From Pandoraea aquatica (GTDB taxonomy: Bacteria > Pseudomonadota > Gammaproteobacteria > Burkholderiales > Burkholderiaceae), in the NCBI RefSeq assembly GCF_902459565.1, contig NZ_CABPSN010000004.1, positions 124,001 through 188,000 of the forward strand: DNA of 64,000 bases. Reading direction: 5' to 3'. Positions 50,585 through 59,795 of this stretch are shown here, piece by piece. Made by a program: the position numbers and the translations under genes. Under the pieces are notes generated by a model. That model searched no databases, was not told the DNA's origin, and saw only the letters and a program-made list of their open reading frames with translations. How positions within the stretch are numbered: the stretch's first letter is position 1; each line of letters opens with the position of its first letter.

Positions 50585-51367
50585 TCAGGAGCCGGCGGTT
50601 TTGAAAAACTCGGTTGGTGTGCATCCGAGCGCTTTGCGGAACATGGCGCTGAACGCGCTCGTACTGTCATAGCCGAGCGACGATGCAATGTCCGTCACAG
50701 AGCGTTGCGCACTGAGCATCTGAACCGCCGCGAGCAGTCGGGCTTGCTGCCGCCATCTTGTGAACGTCATGCCGGTTTGCTCCGGAAACAAGCGGATGAT
50801 CGTGCGCTCGCTCGCGCCTACGACTTGACTCCATGCGGCGACGGACGTTTCTTCGGCAGGGTTCGACAGAATCCATCTGCAGATACGGGCAATACGTTCG
50901 TCCGATGGCATCGGAAGGTACAGAGGCTCAATGCGGAGCGGTCTGATCTCGTGATACAGCAGGTTCACAACGGCTGCGTCTCTTCCCTCGATATCGTAGT
51001 CGACTGGCATTCTTGTGACGGCTTCGATGAGCTCGCGTAGCAGAGGCGAAACCGATATCACGCAACAATCGCTGGCGCGAAGCGGTACGTGATCGGCGTC
51101 GAAATACAGCGTACGCATCTCGATAGGGCCCACAGCTTGCATGCAGTGCCTCACTTTCGGCGGAACCCAAACCGCGCGCAGTGGGGGGACAACCCAGTTG
51201 CCTTTTGCGGTGGTCACGATGATGGAGCCCGAACATGCATAGATCAATTGACCTCGGACGTGCTCGTGATGGTCGATGAAGTACCGATCGGGTAAGTCGC
51301 GCGCCATGCCTCCCACAGGGCGTTTGATGAGCTGGTAGTCCTCTCGATTTTCACTCTTCCCGAACAT
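50585..51367 (-). CDS. AraC-family transcriptional regulator
   Basis: 260 residues. N-terminal cupin (YFIDHHEHVRGQLIYACSG; PPLRAVWVPPKVRHCMQAVG), C-terminal AraC HTH (SVTDIASSLGYDSTSAFSAMFRKALG). Start 51367 follows an SD (GAGGTCACGCC). It lies 111 bp upstream of RidA on the same strand and back-to-back with the formamidase-like hydrolase, so it is the likely local activator of both transcripts. Sensor domain resembles that of the regulator at 871-1656. Confidence 0.88.
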   Translation of the reverse strand: MFGKSENREDYQLIKRPVGGMARDLPDRYFIDHHEHVRGQLIYACSGSIIVTTAKGNWVVPPLRAVWVPPKVRHCMQAVGPIEMRTLYFDADHVPLRASDCCVISVSPLLRELIEAVTRMPVDYDIEGRDAAVVNLLYHEIRPLRIEPLYLPMPSDERIARICRWILSNPAEETSVAAWSQVVGASERTIIRLFPEQTGMTFTRWRQQARLLAAVQMLSAQRSVTDIASSLGYDSTSAFSAMFRKALGCTPTEFFKTAGS

Positions 51368-51492
51368 GGCGTGACCTCGGCATAGATTGACACTTACTCG
51401 CGCGCAGCTGTAGCGCATCCGTCTTAGATTCGCTTTTCGCGCCGGAGTAACGCGGCGGAAGATCAACTTCAATTTCGAATAGTGAGGCTAGC

Positions 51493-52350
51493 ATGACGGT
51501 TTACCGTTCATTTGATCAAGAGGCGCTGGATCGTCAATACAACGTTCGCGCAGGCATTCCCGATCATCTCGAGATCTTCTCTCGATGGGCTGTTACAAGT
51601 GAAGCATTTCGCAGAGCAAATACGGTCCGCGAGGATGTGGCATATGGCCCCGACGATAAGCAGACCTACGACCTGTTCCCTGCTCAACGTACTGGTAGAC
51701 CGACCCTGGTGTTCATTCATGGCGGCTACTGGCAATCGCTGGATAAGTCGGATTTCAGCGCGCTCGCCGGTCTCTATCAGGCCAACGACATCAACTTCGT
51801 GGTTGTGAACTACCGTCTGGCGCCTGCCGTTCGTATGGGGGATATCGTCGAGGACAATCGACAGGCTGTATTGCACCTGTATAGAAATGCGGCGGACCTT
51901 GGGGTCGATGGTGACGCGATCTTTGTATGCGGTAGCTCGGCCGGTGGTCATCTGACGGCGGCATTGGCCGGCACCGACTGGACGTCTTACGACGCGCCGG
52001 TGGATTTGATCAAGGGGGCGTGTGCGATTAGCGGACTCTACGATCTCGAGCCGATTCGCCGGTGCTATCTGAACAAGGCGGTGCAGCTCAATGAACGCGA
52101 GGTCGCCGACTTCAGCCCGATCCGACATCTTCCGCGTGTGCCGTTGCCTTACATTCTCAGCGTGGGCGGAGACGAGTCAGACGAGTTTCATCGGCTACAA
52201 GCGCAGTTTCAGACGCTTCTGGACGATCATGGGCTGGATGTTCAGATTGTGCGTCAGCGTGACGGCCACCACTTCGATGCAGTGGATCGCGTGGGCATCG
52301 AAGGGAACGAGCTATCGAATGCAATACTCGGGATGATCAAGCATCGATAA
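51493..52350 (+). CDS. Alpha/beta hydrolase, kynurenine formamidase-like
   Basis: 285 residues, cytoplasmic. HGGYW at 76-80 (oxyanion motif typical of kynurenine formamidase-like esterases), nucleophile Ser149 in GSSAG, and the closing RDGHHFDAVD with catalytic His. Pattern and length match bacterial arylformamidase-like hydrolases. Divergent from the AraC regulator with a 125-bp spacer, so probably controlled by it. No kynureninase or tryptophan dioxygenase gene nearby, so the true substrate may be another formamide or ester. Confidence 0.85.
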   Translation: MTVYRSFDQEALDRQYNVRAGIPDHLEIFSRWAVTSEAFRRANTVREDVAYGPDDKQTYDLFPAQRTGRPTLVFIHGGYWQSLDKSDFSALAGLYQANDINFVVVNYRLAPAVRMGDIVEDNRQAVLHLYRNAADLGVDGDAIFVCGSSAGGHLTAALAGTDWTSYDAPVDLIKGACAISGLYDLEPIRRCYLNKAVQLNEREVADFSPIRHLPRVPLPYILSVGGDESDEFHRLQAQFQTLLDDHGLDVQIVRQRDGHHFDAVDRVGIEGNELSNAILGMIKHR

Positions 52351-52450
52351 TCGATGGCGTCGCGATTGTGATGTCTCTGGTATTGCATAGAGGCATCACC
52401 TGCATCGAAGCGATGGAAAGTGCGGCGAGATCAGAAAAGTCCACGCGAGC

Positions 52451-52485
52451 AAAAAAGAAAAGGGGTTGCGATTTCTCGCAACCCC
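52451..52485 (-). terminator. Intrinsic terminator after tRNA-Lys
   Basis: GGGGTTGCGA-TTTC-TCGCAACCCC is a perfect 10-bp stem (52462-52485). On the minus strand it is followed by TTTTCTTTTTT, so it ends the tRNA transcript. Confidence 0.9.
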
Positions 52486-52496
52486 TTGTATTCGTT

Positions 52497-52572
52497 TGGT
52501 AGGCCGTGCGGGATTCGAACCTGCGACCAACGGATTAAAAGTCCGCTGCTCTACCAGCTGAGCTAACGACCC
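52497..52572 (-). tRNA. tRNA-Lys (anticodon TTT)
   Basis: 76 nt including an encoded CCA end. The minus-strand sequence runs GGGTCGTTAGCTCAGCTGG (D arm), anticodon loop CTTTTAA with TTT, and GGTTCGAATCC (T arm), closing with the acceptor stem and CCA. All four arms pair. Confidence 0.97.
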
Positions 52573-52678
52573 AACGAAGAAAAAGATTATAGCGTCGCGG
52601 TCGTTATAGTGTCAAGACTTCTGTGACGTGGATGTGTCCATTTCGGGGCCGTTTCTCGCAGTTGCGCGCGAATTACGT

Positions 52679-53794
52679 TCAAACACTGCGCTCAATGCGC
52701 CACATCTGATACTTGAACGCGCAGACGCCGCCCACCAGAATCGCCGCGATGGCGACAAACGAGCCGACCGCCAGCGTCGACACGCCCGAGAGCCCTTGTC
52801 CGACCGTGCATCCCAGTGCCGTCACGCCACCGAATCCCATCAACGCGCCGCCGACCATGTGATTGGCCGTGTCTTCCGTCCCGTGGAAACCTTCCCAACG
52901 GAAGGTGCGCGACACGAGGGCGTACACGAACGAACCGGCAATCACGCCCAGCACGCTCGAAATCCCCAGCGTGATCACGTTGCTCGTGTCGCTCCACATC
53001 ATCAGCCAATACAGCGTATAAGCCAGCGGCGAGACGAACGACAGTGCTTCCATCTTGCCGGAGTTTGTTGCGACGAAACTCTCTTCGAGCGTGTTCGGAT
53101 TCTCGGCGACGTAACCGATCTTGCCCGAGACATACCAGAGCGCCACGATGATTGCACCCACCACCAGCCCGCCGAGCAGATTGTCGAACGTCCAGAACTC
53201 GCGCCGGGCAACGGCCGCGATCACGAATACGCCGCCGCCGATCAGGCCGAGCACCAGCTGCGCACGGTGCACGTCGCCGCCGAACAGGCCGCCAAGAAGC
53301 GTGGGCAGATCCTGTGACGTCGCAAACGTCGTCTGCACGCTATCGAGTGCTGCTACGCGGAAGACGGCGAACAAGCCCTTGAGCGTCATGTACGCCGACA
53401 CGCCGATCATCACGAAGACGAGCAACGATTTCAGATTGCCGCCGCCGATGCGCACGAGCGTCTTGCTGCCGCAGCCCGACGCGAGCACCATGCCGAAACC
53501 GAAGAACCAGCCGCCGACGAGATACGAGAGCCAGGTGAAGCGCGGCGTCGTGTAAATCGCCTTGACCGGATCGACGATGCCCTGCGAGGCGAGCACCCCC
53601 GTGCCGATGGTCGCAACGCCGATGGCAAGCCACCACATGCGCATGCGGTTCCAGTCGCCGATGTTCACGATGTCGGAGAGTGCGCCCATCGTGCAGAAAT
53701 GCGTGCGTTGGAGCACAGCGCCAAACACGAAGGCCAGGCCAAAGGTGAGCCACACCACAGTGTGGGAGAGGGCGTTCAGATCGACGTCGGTCAT
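52679..53794 (-). CDS. YeeE/YedE family sulfur-compound transporter
   Basis: 371-residue inner-membrane protein with about ten helices. Conserved Cys motifs HFCTMGALSD (C34), ASGCGSKTLVR (C108) and ALGCTVGQGLSG (about residue 333) correspond to the thiosulfate-conducting cysteines of TsuA. It is full-length (both halves fused). It is monocistronic; its promoter lies in 53795-54040, where no gene is seen. Confidence 0.9.
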   Translation of the reverse strand: MTDVDLNALSHTVVWLTFGLAFVFGAVLQRTHFCTMGALSDIVNIGDWNRMRMWWLAIGVATIGTGVLASQGIVDPVKAIYTTPRFTWLSYLVGGWFFGFGMVLASGCGSKTLVRIGGGNLKSLLVFVMIGVSAYMTLKGLFAVFRVAALDSVQTTFATSQDLPTLLGGLFGGDVHRAQLVLGLIGGGVFVIAAVARREFWTFDNLLGGLVVGAIIVALWYVSGKIGYVAENPNTLEESFVATNSGKMEALSFVSPLAYTLYWLMMWSDTSNVITLGISSVLGVIAGSFVYALVSRTFRWEGFHGTEDTANHMVGGALMGFGGVTALGCTVGQGLSGVSTLAVGSFVAIAAILVGGVCAFKYQMWRIERSV

Positions 53795-54046
53795 GAGGCG
53801 AGAAGACGATAGCGGCCGGGCTGGCCGTTCGATACGTTGACGCGAGCCACGGGGCGCGGCCGGCAGTGTTGTTATCAGACGTGATGCGCAACGCGTGCAC
53901 GATCACATCGCGGGTACGGTCGCCATGACGTGCAGGACACTGTCGGTCCACACGCATCCCCTGAGACGCCGAGCCTCGAACGTTTGGAAAGTCCGTATTC
54001 TACTTGAGGTCATGCCCAGCTCGGAAAGTGCACGCCGGAAACGACA

Positions 54047-54066
54047 ACGCCGCCCAGGGGCGGCGT
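54047..54066. terminator. Terminator-like hairpin after the tol-pal operon
   Basis: ACGCCGCC-CAGG-GGCGGCGT, a perfect 8-bp stem about 60 bp after the last tol-pal gene (minus strand). The T tail is weak (TTGTCGTTTCC). The rest of the 333-bp gap shows no gene. Confidence 0.6.
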
Positions 54067-54127
54067 CGTTCGTTTGACGAGTGACCTCACACGGAAGGTT
54101 GGTTCGCACAACCTCTCAGGGGGCGTC

Positions 54128-54871
54128 TTACTTCAGCTTGGCCGCGCGCTTCTTGGCCTCCGCTGCCGATTCGGTGTCCGGGTACTTGGCCACCAGATCC
54201 TGCAACGTTTTCTTTGCTGCCGCAGTCTGCCCGGATTCTGCCTGGTTGCTGGCAATCGCCAGCATGGCCTCGGCAGCCTTCGGGCTCGTCGGGTACTTCG
54301 TCACGATCCCTTGCAGCGTCGCAGTCGAACCCTTCAGATCCTTGTTGGCGTACTGCGCATTGCCAAGCCAGAACTGGGCTTCGGGTTGATACGGGCTGGC
54401 AGGATACTTCGCCGTGAAGGTCCGGAAATCCGTTTGCGCACCCTTGTAGTCACCGTTGCGGAATTTCGTCAGCGCGGCGTCGAAAACTTCCTTCTCGCCC
54501 GGTTGGACGGTGCCGGTCACGCCGCCGACGGTCATCTGCTGCGGTTCGAATTTCTTCAGACGGCCATCGAGGTCGTTGTAGAAATCCTTTTGACTCTGTT
54601 GCAGGTTCGCAAGCTGGTTCTTCAGATCTTCATTCTGGCCGCGTTGATCGGCCAGATCACGTTGCAACTGCTGGATCTGGTTGTTCAAATCCAGCACGTT
54701 GCGCGTGAGCCCCTCGATCCGCTGCTTGTCCGAATCCAGACGGCTGCGGATATCGAGGATCGCTTTGCGCGCCTCGTCGTCGTCGAACAATCCGGCATGC
54801 GCGAGCGGGCTCAGCACCGAAGTGCCGAGCGTCACCGCGCAGATCATGTTTTTAAGCAAACGAGACGTCAT
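54128..54871 (-). CDS. cpoB: Tol-Pal system protein CpoB (YbgF)
   Basis: 247-residue periplasmic protein. Signal peptide ends near PLAHA|GLFDD. The N-terminal trimeric coiled coil (LDLNNQIQQLQRDLADQRGQ) is followed by TPR repeats (YKGAQTDFRTFTAKYPASPY and later). It links the Tol machinery to peptidoglycan synthesis during constriction. Last gene of the tol-pal operon, 10 bp after pal. Confidence 0.95.
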   Translation of the reverse strand: MTSRLLKNMICAVTLGTSVLSPLAHAGLFDDDEARKAILDIRSRLDSDKQRIEGLTRNVLDLNNQIQQLQRDLADQRGQNEDLKNQLANLQQSQKDFYNDLDGRLKKFEPQQMTVGGVTGTVQPGEKEVFDAALTKFRNGDYKGAQTDFRTFTAKYPASPYQPEAQFWLGNAQYANKDLKGSTATLQGIVTKYPTSPKAAEAMLAIASNQAESGQTAAAKKTLQDLVAKYPDTESAAEAKKRAAKLK

Positions 54872-54881
54872 GACGATTCAA

Positions 54882-55382
54882 TCAATAAGCCAGGTCGACG
54901 CGACGATCTTGGGCCCAGGTGGCTTCGTCGGTACCCGTAGCCTTTTCCTTGCCCAGCGACACGGCTTCCATCTGGCTGGCGTTGGCGCCCAGTGCCGTCA
55001 TGGTCTTCAGGACGGCTTCAGCACGCTTCTGGCCCAGTGCCAGGTTGTACTCGCTCGTACCGCGCGGGTCGGTGTTGCCTTGCAGCAGCACGTGACGTTG
55101 CGAGTACTTCGACAGGAAGGCCGAGTGAGCCTGGAGCAGCGGGGTGTATTGCGAATCGACGCTGTACGAATCGAAACCGAAGTACACGCTGCGCTTGGCG
55201 AGCGGGCCGTTCGGGTTGTTCAATTCGTCAGCCGATGCGTCGACGGGGGCGACGGCACGTGCGTCGGTCGTGGTCTGACCCTTGTTGGCGTTAGCCTGGT
55301 CGTCGAGCTTCACGCCCGACGAGCAAGCGGCCAGAGCGGCCAGCGAAGAGATGGCGAGGATATTACGAAGCAGGGAACTCAT
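54882..55382 (-). CDS. pal: Peptidoglycan-associated lipoprotein Pal
   Basis: 166-residue outer-membrane lipoprotein with lipobox LAAC (Cys20). OmpA-like peptidoglycan-binding domain: VYFGFDSYSVDSQY, then LLQGNTDPRGTSEYNLALGQKRAEAV with the Asp and Arg that bind diaminopimelate. In the periplasm it binds TolB or peptidoglycan. 30 bp after tolB. Confidence 0.97.
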   Translation of the reverse strand: MSSLLRNILAISSLAALAACSSGVKLDDQANANKGQTTTDARAVAPVDASADELNNPNGPLAKRSVYFGFDSYSVDSQYTPLLQAHSAFLSKYSQRHVLLQGNTDPRGTSEYNLALGQKRAEAVLKTMTALGANASQMEAVSLGKEKATGTDEATWAQDRRVDLAY

Positions 55383-55412
55383 ATGAGCCTCCGTTTGATG
55401 TTGCTGTTGATG

Positions 55413-56705
55413 TTATTGCATGAAAGGGCCCCAGGAGGGTTCGCGAACTTCCCCTCCTCGAACCTGAAGAATCTGCCGGGTTTGCCCGTCCACCGAGACT
55501 GCCGCGAGAACCTTCCGGCCCCCGGACTGCGTTGCATAAAGAATGTACTTGCCGTTCGCGGCAAAACTCGGTGACTCGTCGTGGCTGGTGTCGGTCAGAG
55601 CCGTAACATCGCCAGTGCTCATATCCTGCACGCTCAGCTTGAATCCGCCACCCTGACGCGCGATGAACGCGAGCAACTTGCCGTCGGGACTGATTCGCGG
55701 GCTGACGTTGTAACTCCCCTTGAAGGTCACGCGCTGCGCGCCGCCTTCACTCTCGCCACCGGCCGGCATCTTGTAGATTTGCGGACCACCTCCACGATCG
55801 CTCGTGAAGTAAATCCATTTGCCGTCCGGGGAATACTGCGGTTCGGTGTCGATTGCGCCGCTGCGCGACAGACGCTTGAGACCACCGCCATTGGCGTTGA
55901 CCTGATAGATCTGCGTGTTGCCGTCGCGCGAGAGGGCCACGGCCAGCTTGCTGCCGTCCGGCGACCACGACGGTGCCGAGTTGTTGCCACGCTCGTTGGC
56001 GAGCACGGCACGGCGGCCGCTCGGCAGATCGTGGATGTACACGACCGGCTTGCGCTTCTCGAAGGAGACGTAAGCGACCTTCGTGCCGTCCGGCGACCAG
56101 GCCGGCGAGATGATCGGCTCGCGGCTGTTCAGGGCGACGCGTGCGTCCTGACCGTCGGAGTCGGAAATCTGAAGCTGGTAGTTCGGGCCGTTGTGCAGCA
56201 CGTACGACAGACGCGTGGCGAACACGCCGCGATCGCCCAGCAACTTCTGGTAGATATAGTCGGCGATCTTGTGCGCGGTCAGACGCAGGTTGGCTTGCGA
56301 CGAGGTGAGCGCCAGGCCGCCGAGCGGCTGGCCGTTCACGGCATCGTAAAGACGGAAGCTGACCTGGAAGTTGCCGTTACCTGCCGGCGTGATGGTGCCG
56401 GAGACGAAAGCGTTTGCGCCCTTGGCGCGCCAGGTGCCGAGATCGACCGAATCGTCCACGCCAACGGTGGCACCACCGGTATCGATCTGATTGAAGCGAC
56501 CGCTATTGCTCAGGTCGGCCTTGACGACGGCGACGATATCCGTCGGCGCCGTGCCCTTGAAGGTCGACACGGCGATCGGGTATCGGTTGGAGCCGACGCC
56601 CGTAATGTCGACGGTCAGCGGTGTCTGCGCATGGGCGATCGTGCAAGCCGCGGTGAGCCAGGTGGCCACCAGCGCACGCCATGCATATTGACTGGAGATT
56701 CGCAT
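55413..56705 (-). CDS. tolB: Tol-Pal system beta-propeller protein TolB
   Basis: 430-residue periplasmic protein: signal peptide ([15 protein letters not shown]), N-terminal alpha/beta domain, then a WD40-like six-bladed beta-propeller with repeated [46 protein letters not shown] and [14 protein letters not shown]. It shuttles between TolA and Pal. 101 bp separate it from tolA. Confidence 0.97.
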   Translation of the reverse strand: MRISSQYAWRALVATWLTAACTIAHAQTPLTVDITGVGSNRYPIAVSTFKGTAPTDIVAVVKADLSNSGRFNQIDTGGATVGVDDSVDLGTWRAKGANAFVSGTITPAGNGNFQVSFRLYDAVNGQPLGGLALTSSQANLRLTAHKIADYIYQKLLGDRGVFATRLSYVLHNGPNYQLQISDSDGQDARVALNSREPIISPAWSPDGTKVAYVSFEKRKPVVYIHDLPSGRRAVLANERGNNSAPSWSPDGSKLAVALSRDGNTQIYQVNANGGGLKRLSRSGAIDTEPQYSPDGKWIYFTSDRGGGPQIYKMPAGGESEGGAQRVTFKGSYNVSPRISPDGKLLAFIARQGGGFKLSVQDMSTGDVTALTDTSHDESPSFAANGKYILYATQSGGRKVLAAVSVDGQTRQILQVRGGEVREPSWGPFMQ

Positions 56706-56806
56706 GCGTTCGATTGGTCAGTTACGCGTTGCAAGGGCCATTTTTACCACATTCGAATGAAAATGGACTTGCATCGCTCGGTTTTCGTTCCCGTTTGACA
56801 ACACAC

Positions 56807-57847
56807 TCAGTTTTTTGGACTGAAGCGCAGGTTGACGGTCGGGGGGGCTTTGCCGTTCGTGTCGCGCGGCAACGGATCGGATTTGGTGATGGCGGCCTGT
56901 ACGGCGGCGTCCCACGCAGGGTTGCCGCTCGACTTGGCCAGCTGCATCGACAGTACGCTGCCATCCGGCGCCAGACGTACCGTCACGACCGCCGTGGGAT
57001 TGCCCTCGGTGTCGCCACCATAAGCGATATTCGGCTTGACCTTGGCGCGCACCCGGTCGGCGTAGCCCGCCGATGCCGTGCCGCCGGCGCCCGAGCCGGT
57101 ACCGCCTGCCTGCGAGCCCAGACCGTTGCCGGTCGCGCCCGGAGTGCCACCCGCCATGCCGCGCAACGAGGCCAGACGCTCGGAACGTGCCGCGTCTGCC
57201 GCCTTCTGCGCCGCCGCTTCCTTCGCGGCCTTGGCCTTGGCAGCCTTGTCTTCCGCAGCCTTCTTCTCGGCATCCGCTTTCTTCTGTGCGTCTGCCAATT
57301 GTTGCTGCTTCAATTGTTCGGCCTTCTTGGCGTCTTCTTCCTTCTGACGTTTCTGTTCGTCAGCCTTCTTCTGGTCGGCCAGCTTCTGCTGACGCGCCGC
57401 TTCGTCTGCTGCCGCCTTTTTGCGGGCGAGTTCGGCGGCCGCCTGCTGTTCGGCAAGTTGCTTCTGCTTGAGCGCTTCCTGACGCGCCTTCTCCTGCTGC
57501 GCTTCGAGCAGACGCGCCTGTTCGGCGGCCTGCTGTTCCTGCTTGCGCTTTTTCTGCTGGAGGGCGATGTCGGCGTCTTCGGCCGGCGGCGTCGGTGCGG
57601 CCACGGCCGGCGGGGCCGGCGTGGGCGGCGGCGTCACGACGGGCGGCGTGGGTTCGGCCACTTCGGTCGGCGTCCACAGTTCCGCTTCGGAACCGGCGGG
57701 CGAGCTGTTCTGCCAGCGCATGCCGTAGAAGAGCAGCGCGAACAGCAGCGCATGCATGAACAGCGCGAGAAGGAATGCCCGTCCCGTGCCGCGCTCATCC
57801 TTGCGCGGACCGATGGGAAGGTCGGAGCGAGCTACAGTGCGACTCAT
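56807..57847 (-). CDS. tolA: TolA, energy-transducing protein of the Tol-Pal system
   Basis: 346 residues. One N-terminal TM helix (FLLALFMHALLFALLFYGM), a long Ala/Lys/Gln-rich helical domain (about 90-230), and a C-terminal globular domain (YADRVRAKVKPNIAYGG; VTVRLAPDGSVLSMQLAKSSGNPAWDAAV). It spans the periplasm and pulls on TolB-Pal when TolQ-TolR uses the proton motive force. The start overlaps tolR by 4 nt. Confidence 0.96.
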   Translation of the reverse strand: MSRTVARSDLPIGPRKDERGTGRAFLLALFMHALLFALLFYGMRWQNSSPAGSEAELWTPTEVAEPTPPVVTPPPTPAPPAVAAPTPPAEDADIALQQKKRKQEQQAAEQARLLEAQQEKARQEALKQKQLAEQQAAAELARKKAAADEAARQQKLADQKKADEQKRQKEEDAKKAEQLKQQQLADAQKKADAEKKAAEDKAAKAKAAKEAAAQKAADAARSERLASLRGMAGGTPGATGNGLGSQAGGTGSGAGGTASAGYADRVRAKVKPNIAYGGDTEGNPTAVVTVRLAPDGSVLSMQLAKSSGNPAWDAAVQAAITKSDPLPRDTNGKAPPTVNLRFSPKN

Positions 57848-58278
57848 TTCTGCTTGACGAGCAGGCCCACGCGTTTCACGCCCTGAGCCTTGAGATCGGA
57901 CATCACGTTCATGACGATTTCATACCGCACCGACTTGTCGGCGGCGATGACGACCGGCTGATCCGGATTCGCCGCCTGACGGCCTTGCAGGAAACCGGTC
58001 AGATCGCCCGCGCTCATGCGTTGCTCGATGGTGTTTTCACCATCCTTGTAACGCACCAGCATGCGATTGTCCGCTTCGATATTGACGACCACCGGCGGCG
58101 TCTGCTGCTGCGGGCTCGCGTTGGCGACGCTCGGCAGATTGACGATCGACGGCGCGACCAGCGGGGCAGCCACCATGAAGATGACGAGCAGCACCAGCAT
58201 CACGTCGATGTACGGTACGACGTTGATGTCCGCCATGGCGCGACGGCCGCGGCGAGCGTTGCGCATAGAACCTGCCAT
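57844..58278 (-). CDS. tolR: TolR, ExbD-family stator protein
   Basis: 144 residues: short cytoplasmic N-terminus, one TM helix with the proton-relay Asp (INVVPYIDVMLVLLVIFMV), and a periplasmic dimer domain. Works with TolQ as a proton-driven motor. Stop overlaps the tolA start; 21 bp after tolQ. Confidence 0.96.
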   Translation of the reverse strand: MAGSMRNARRGRRAMADINVVPYIDVMLVLLVIFMVAAPLVAPSIVNLPSVANASPQQQTPPVVVNIEADNRMLVRYKDGENTIEQRMSAGDLTGFLQGRQAANPDQPVVIAADKSVRYEIVMNVMSDLKAQGVKRVGLLVKQK

Positions 58279-58299
58279 GTCTCGGCGCTCCCGGAATGC

Positions 58300-58974
58300 T
58301 TAGTGAATCTGCCGTTGCAGGATGTTGGAGAACTCTTCGACGAAACTCTCGAAGCGGATCGACAGCCGGTCGATGTCGGTGGCGAAGCGGTTGTAGGCAA
58401 CCACGGCAGGGATAGCGGCGAACAGACCGATGGCAGTCGCCACCAGCGCTTCCGCGATACCCGGCGCCACGTTGGCGAGCGTTGCCTGTTGCACGTTCGA
58501 GAGGCCGCGGAAAGCGTTCATGATACCCCACACCGTACCGAACAGACCAATGTACGGGCTGACCGAGCCGACCGACGCGAGGAACGGCAGATTCGCTTCG
58601 AGCGAGTCCATTTCACGTTGATAGCAAGCCCGCATCGCACGGCGCGCACCGTCCAGAATGGCGTGCGGATCGTTCAGACCTTTCTCGCTTGCCTTGATGT
58701 ATTCGCGCATGCCCGATTCGAAGATGCGTTCCAGCGCACCGGTCTGATGACGGTTGTTCAGCGCGCTTTGATACAGCGCCTGAAGATCGCCGCCGGACCA
58801 GAAGTCGCGCTCGAAGCGCTCGGTCTGGGCGCGCGCGCGACGGATCGCGAAGATCTTGCGGAAGATGTGCGTCCACGAGAGCAGCGAGAGCAGCAGCAGC
58901 AGGCCCATGACTGCCTGGGCGAGCACGCTGGCATGCATGACCAGCGAAATGATGGAAAGGTCTTGATCGGGCAT
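58300..58974 (-). CDS. tolQ: TolQ, MotA/ExbB-family motor protein
   Basis: 224 residues with three TM helices; the first is at the N-terminus (VMHASVLAQAVMGLLLLLSLL). The conserved core SPYIGLFGTVWGIMNAFRGL and the TAIGLFAAIPAVVAYN helix are ExbB/TolQ hallmarks. It forms the pentameric proton channel around TolR in the inner membrane. Second gene of the operon, after ybgC. Confidence 0.97.
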   Translation of the reverse strand: MPDQDLSIISLVMHASVLAQAVMGLLLLLSLLSWTHIFRKIFAIRRARAQTERFERDFWSGGDLQALYQSALNNRHQTGALERIFESGMREYIKASEKGLNDPHAILDGARRAMRACYQREMDSLEANLPFLASVGSVSPYIGLFGTVWGIMNAFRGLSNVQQATLANVAPGIAEALVATAIGLFAAIPAVVAYNRFATDIDRLSIRFESFVEEFSNILQRQIH

Positions 58975-59012
58975 GGTGTGGTTATTGACTGACCGGAATT
59001 ATTTTCCTGGCT

Positions 59013-59486
59013 TCAGGCGGCTGCCGATCGGGCAGTCGCATCCGCTAAGGCTTGAGCCGTCCTGGCTGCCGATTGCATGGCGTCGCGCACGTGCGCGGGC
59101 ATCTTGCCGGGGCGCAACGTGTCTGCGGCCACGCAGCCGATTTTGATGCTGCCGCGCGCCAACAGTTCGCTGCTGCCGTCAGGCGCGTCGCGCCAGGCTT
59201 CCTGAAGGAAGTCGACGGAAGCACCGCCAATTCGTTCGATACGGCTCTTGATGACGACGAGATCGTCGAGCCGGGCGGGGCTCAGGTAATCGAGTGCCGT
59301 GGCGCGCACAATAAAGATCATTCCGGTATTGCGGGCCAGTTCAAGTTGCTCGATGCCGAGCGAACGGAGCCACTCGGTTCGGGCCCGTTCGAAGAATTTC
59401 AGATAGTTGGCGTAGAAGACGACGCCTCCGGCGTCCGTGTCCTCGTAGTAAACGCGAATTGACCAACGGGTATCAAAATCAGCCAT
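59013..59486 (-). CDS. ybgC: Tol-Pal-associated acyl-CoA thioesterase YbgC
   Basis: 157 residues, hot-dog fold. The active-site pattern VYYEDTDAGGVVFYANYLKFFERARTEWLR has the catalytic Asp. The Ala-rich C-terminal tail is longer than in E. coli YbgC (134 residues). Hydrolyses short acyl-CoA or acyl-ACP thioesters. First gene of the tol-pal operon, as in most Proteobacteria. Start 59486 (MADFDTRW) is preferred over 59495. Confidence 0.92.
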   Translation of the reverse strand: MADFDTRWSIRVYYEDTDAGGVVFYANYLKFFERARTEWLRSLGIEQLELARNTGMIFIVRATALDYLSPARLDDLVVIKSRIERIGGASVDFLQEAWRDAPDGSSELLARGSIKIGCVAADTLRPGKMPAHVRDAMQSAARTAQALADATARSAAA

Positions 59487-59683
59487 GCCGCGCATTGTAT
59501 CGGAACGGAGCGGTAACGCCAGTCACGGAAACACAATTTTTCAAACAGGCCGGAACCCCCGATTGTTACGAGCGATTATTGCAACCCGTCCGGACCGTCC
59601 TTGCGGGCACCAAACTGGGGCGAAATCGTCGCGATGCCCCGTGCGACGGGGGATGGCGCTGGCGTACGAGTGGCGGCCGTCTC

Positions 59684-59689
59684 TATAAT
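59684..59689 (+). promoter_or_regulatory. Candidate -10 element for the dehydrogenase gene
   Basis: A perfect TATAAT lies about 110 bp before the dehydrogenase start in a GC-rich gap (59487-59795) that otherwise shows nothing. No good -35 is present at 17 bp, so an activator may be needed. Confidence 0.35.
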
Positions 59690-59795
59690 GACGGCTCGCA
59701 AGCCCCCTGTATTTCAGACAAGACCGCCGTGTGCGCACGCCTGCACTGCGTGCCCTCCGGTCGCTCATAGTGATCCAACCTGCGAGGCCCTTGAA

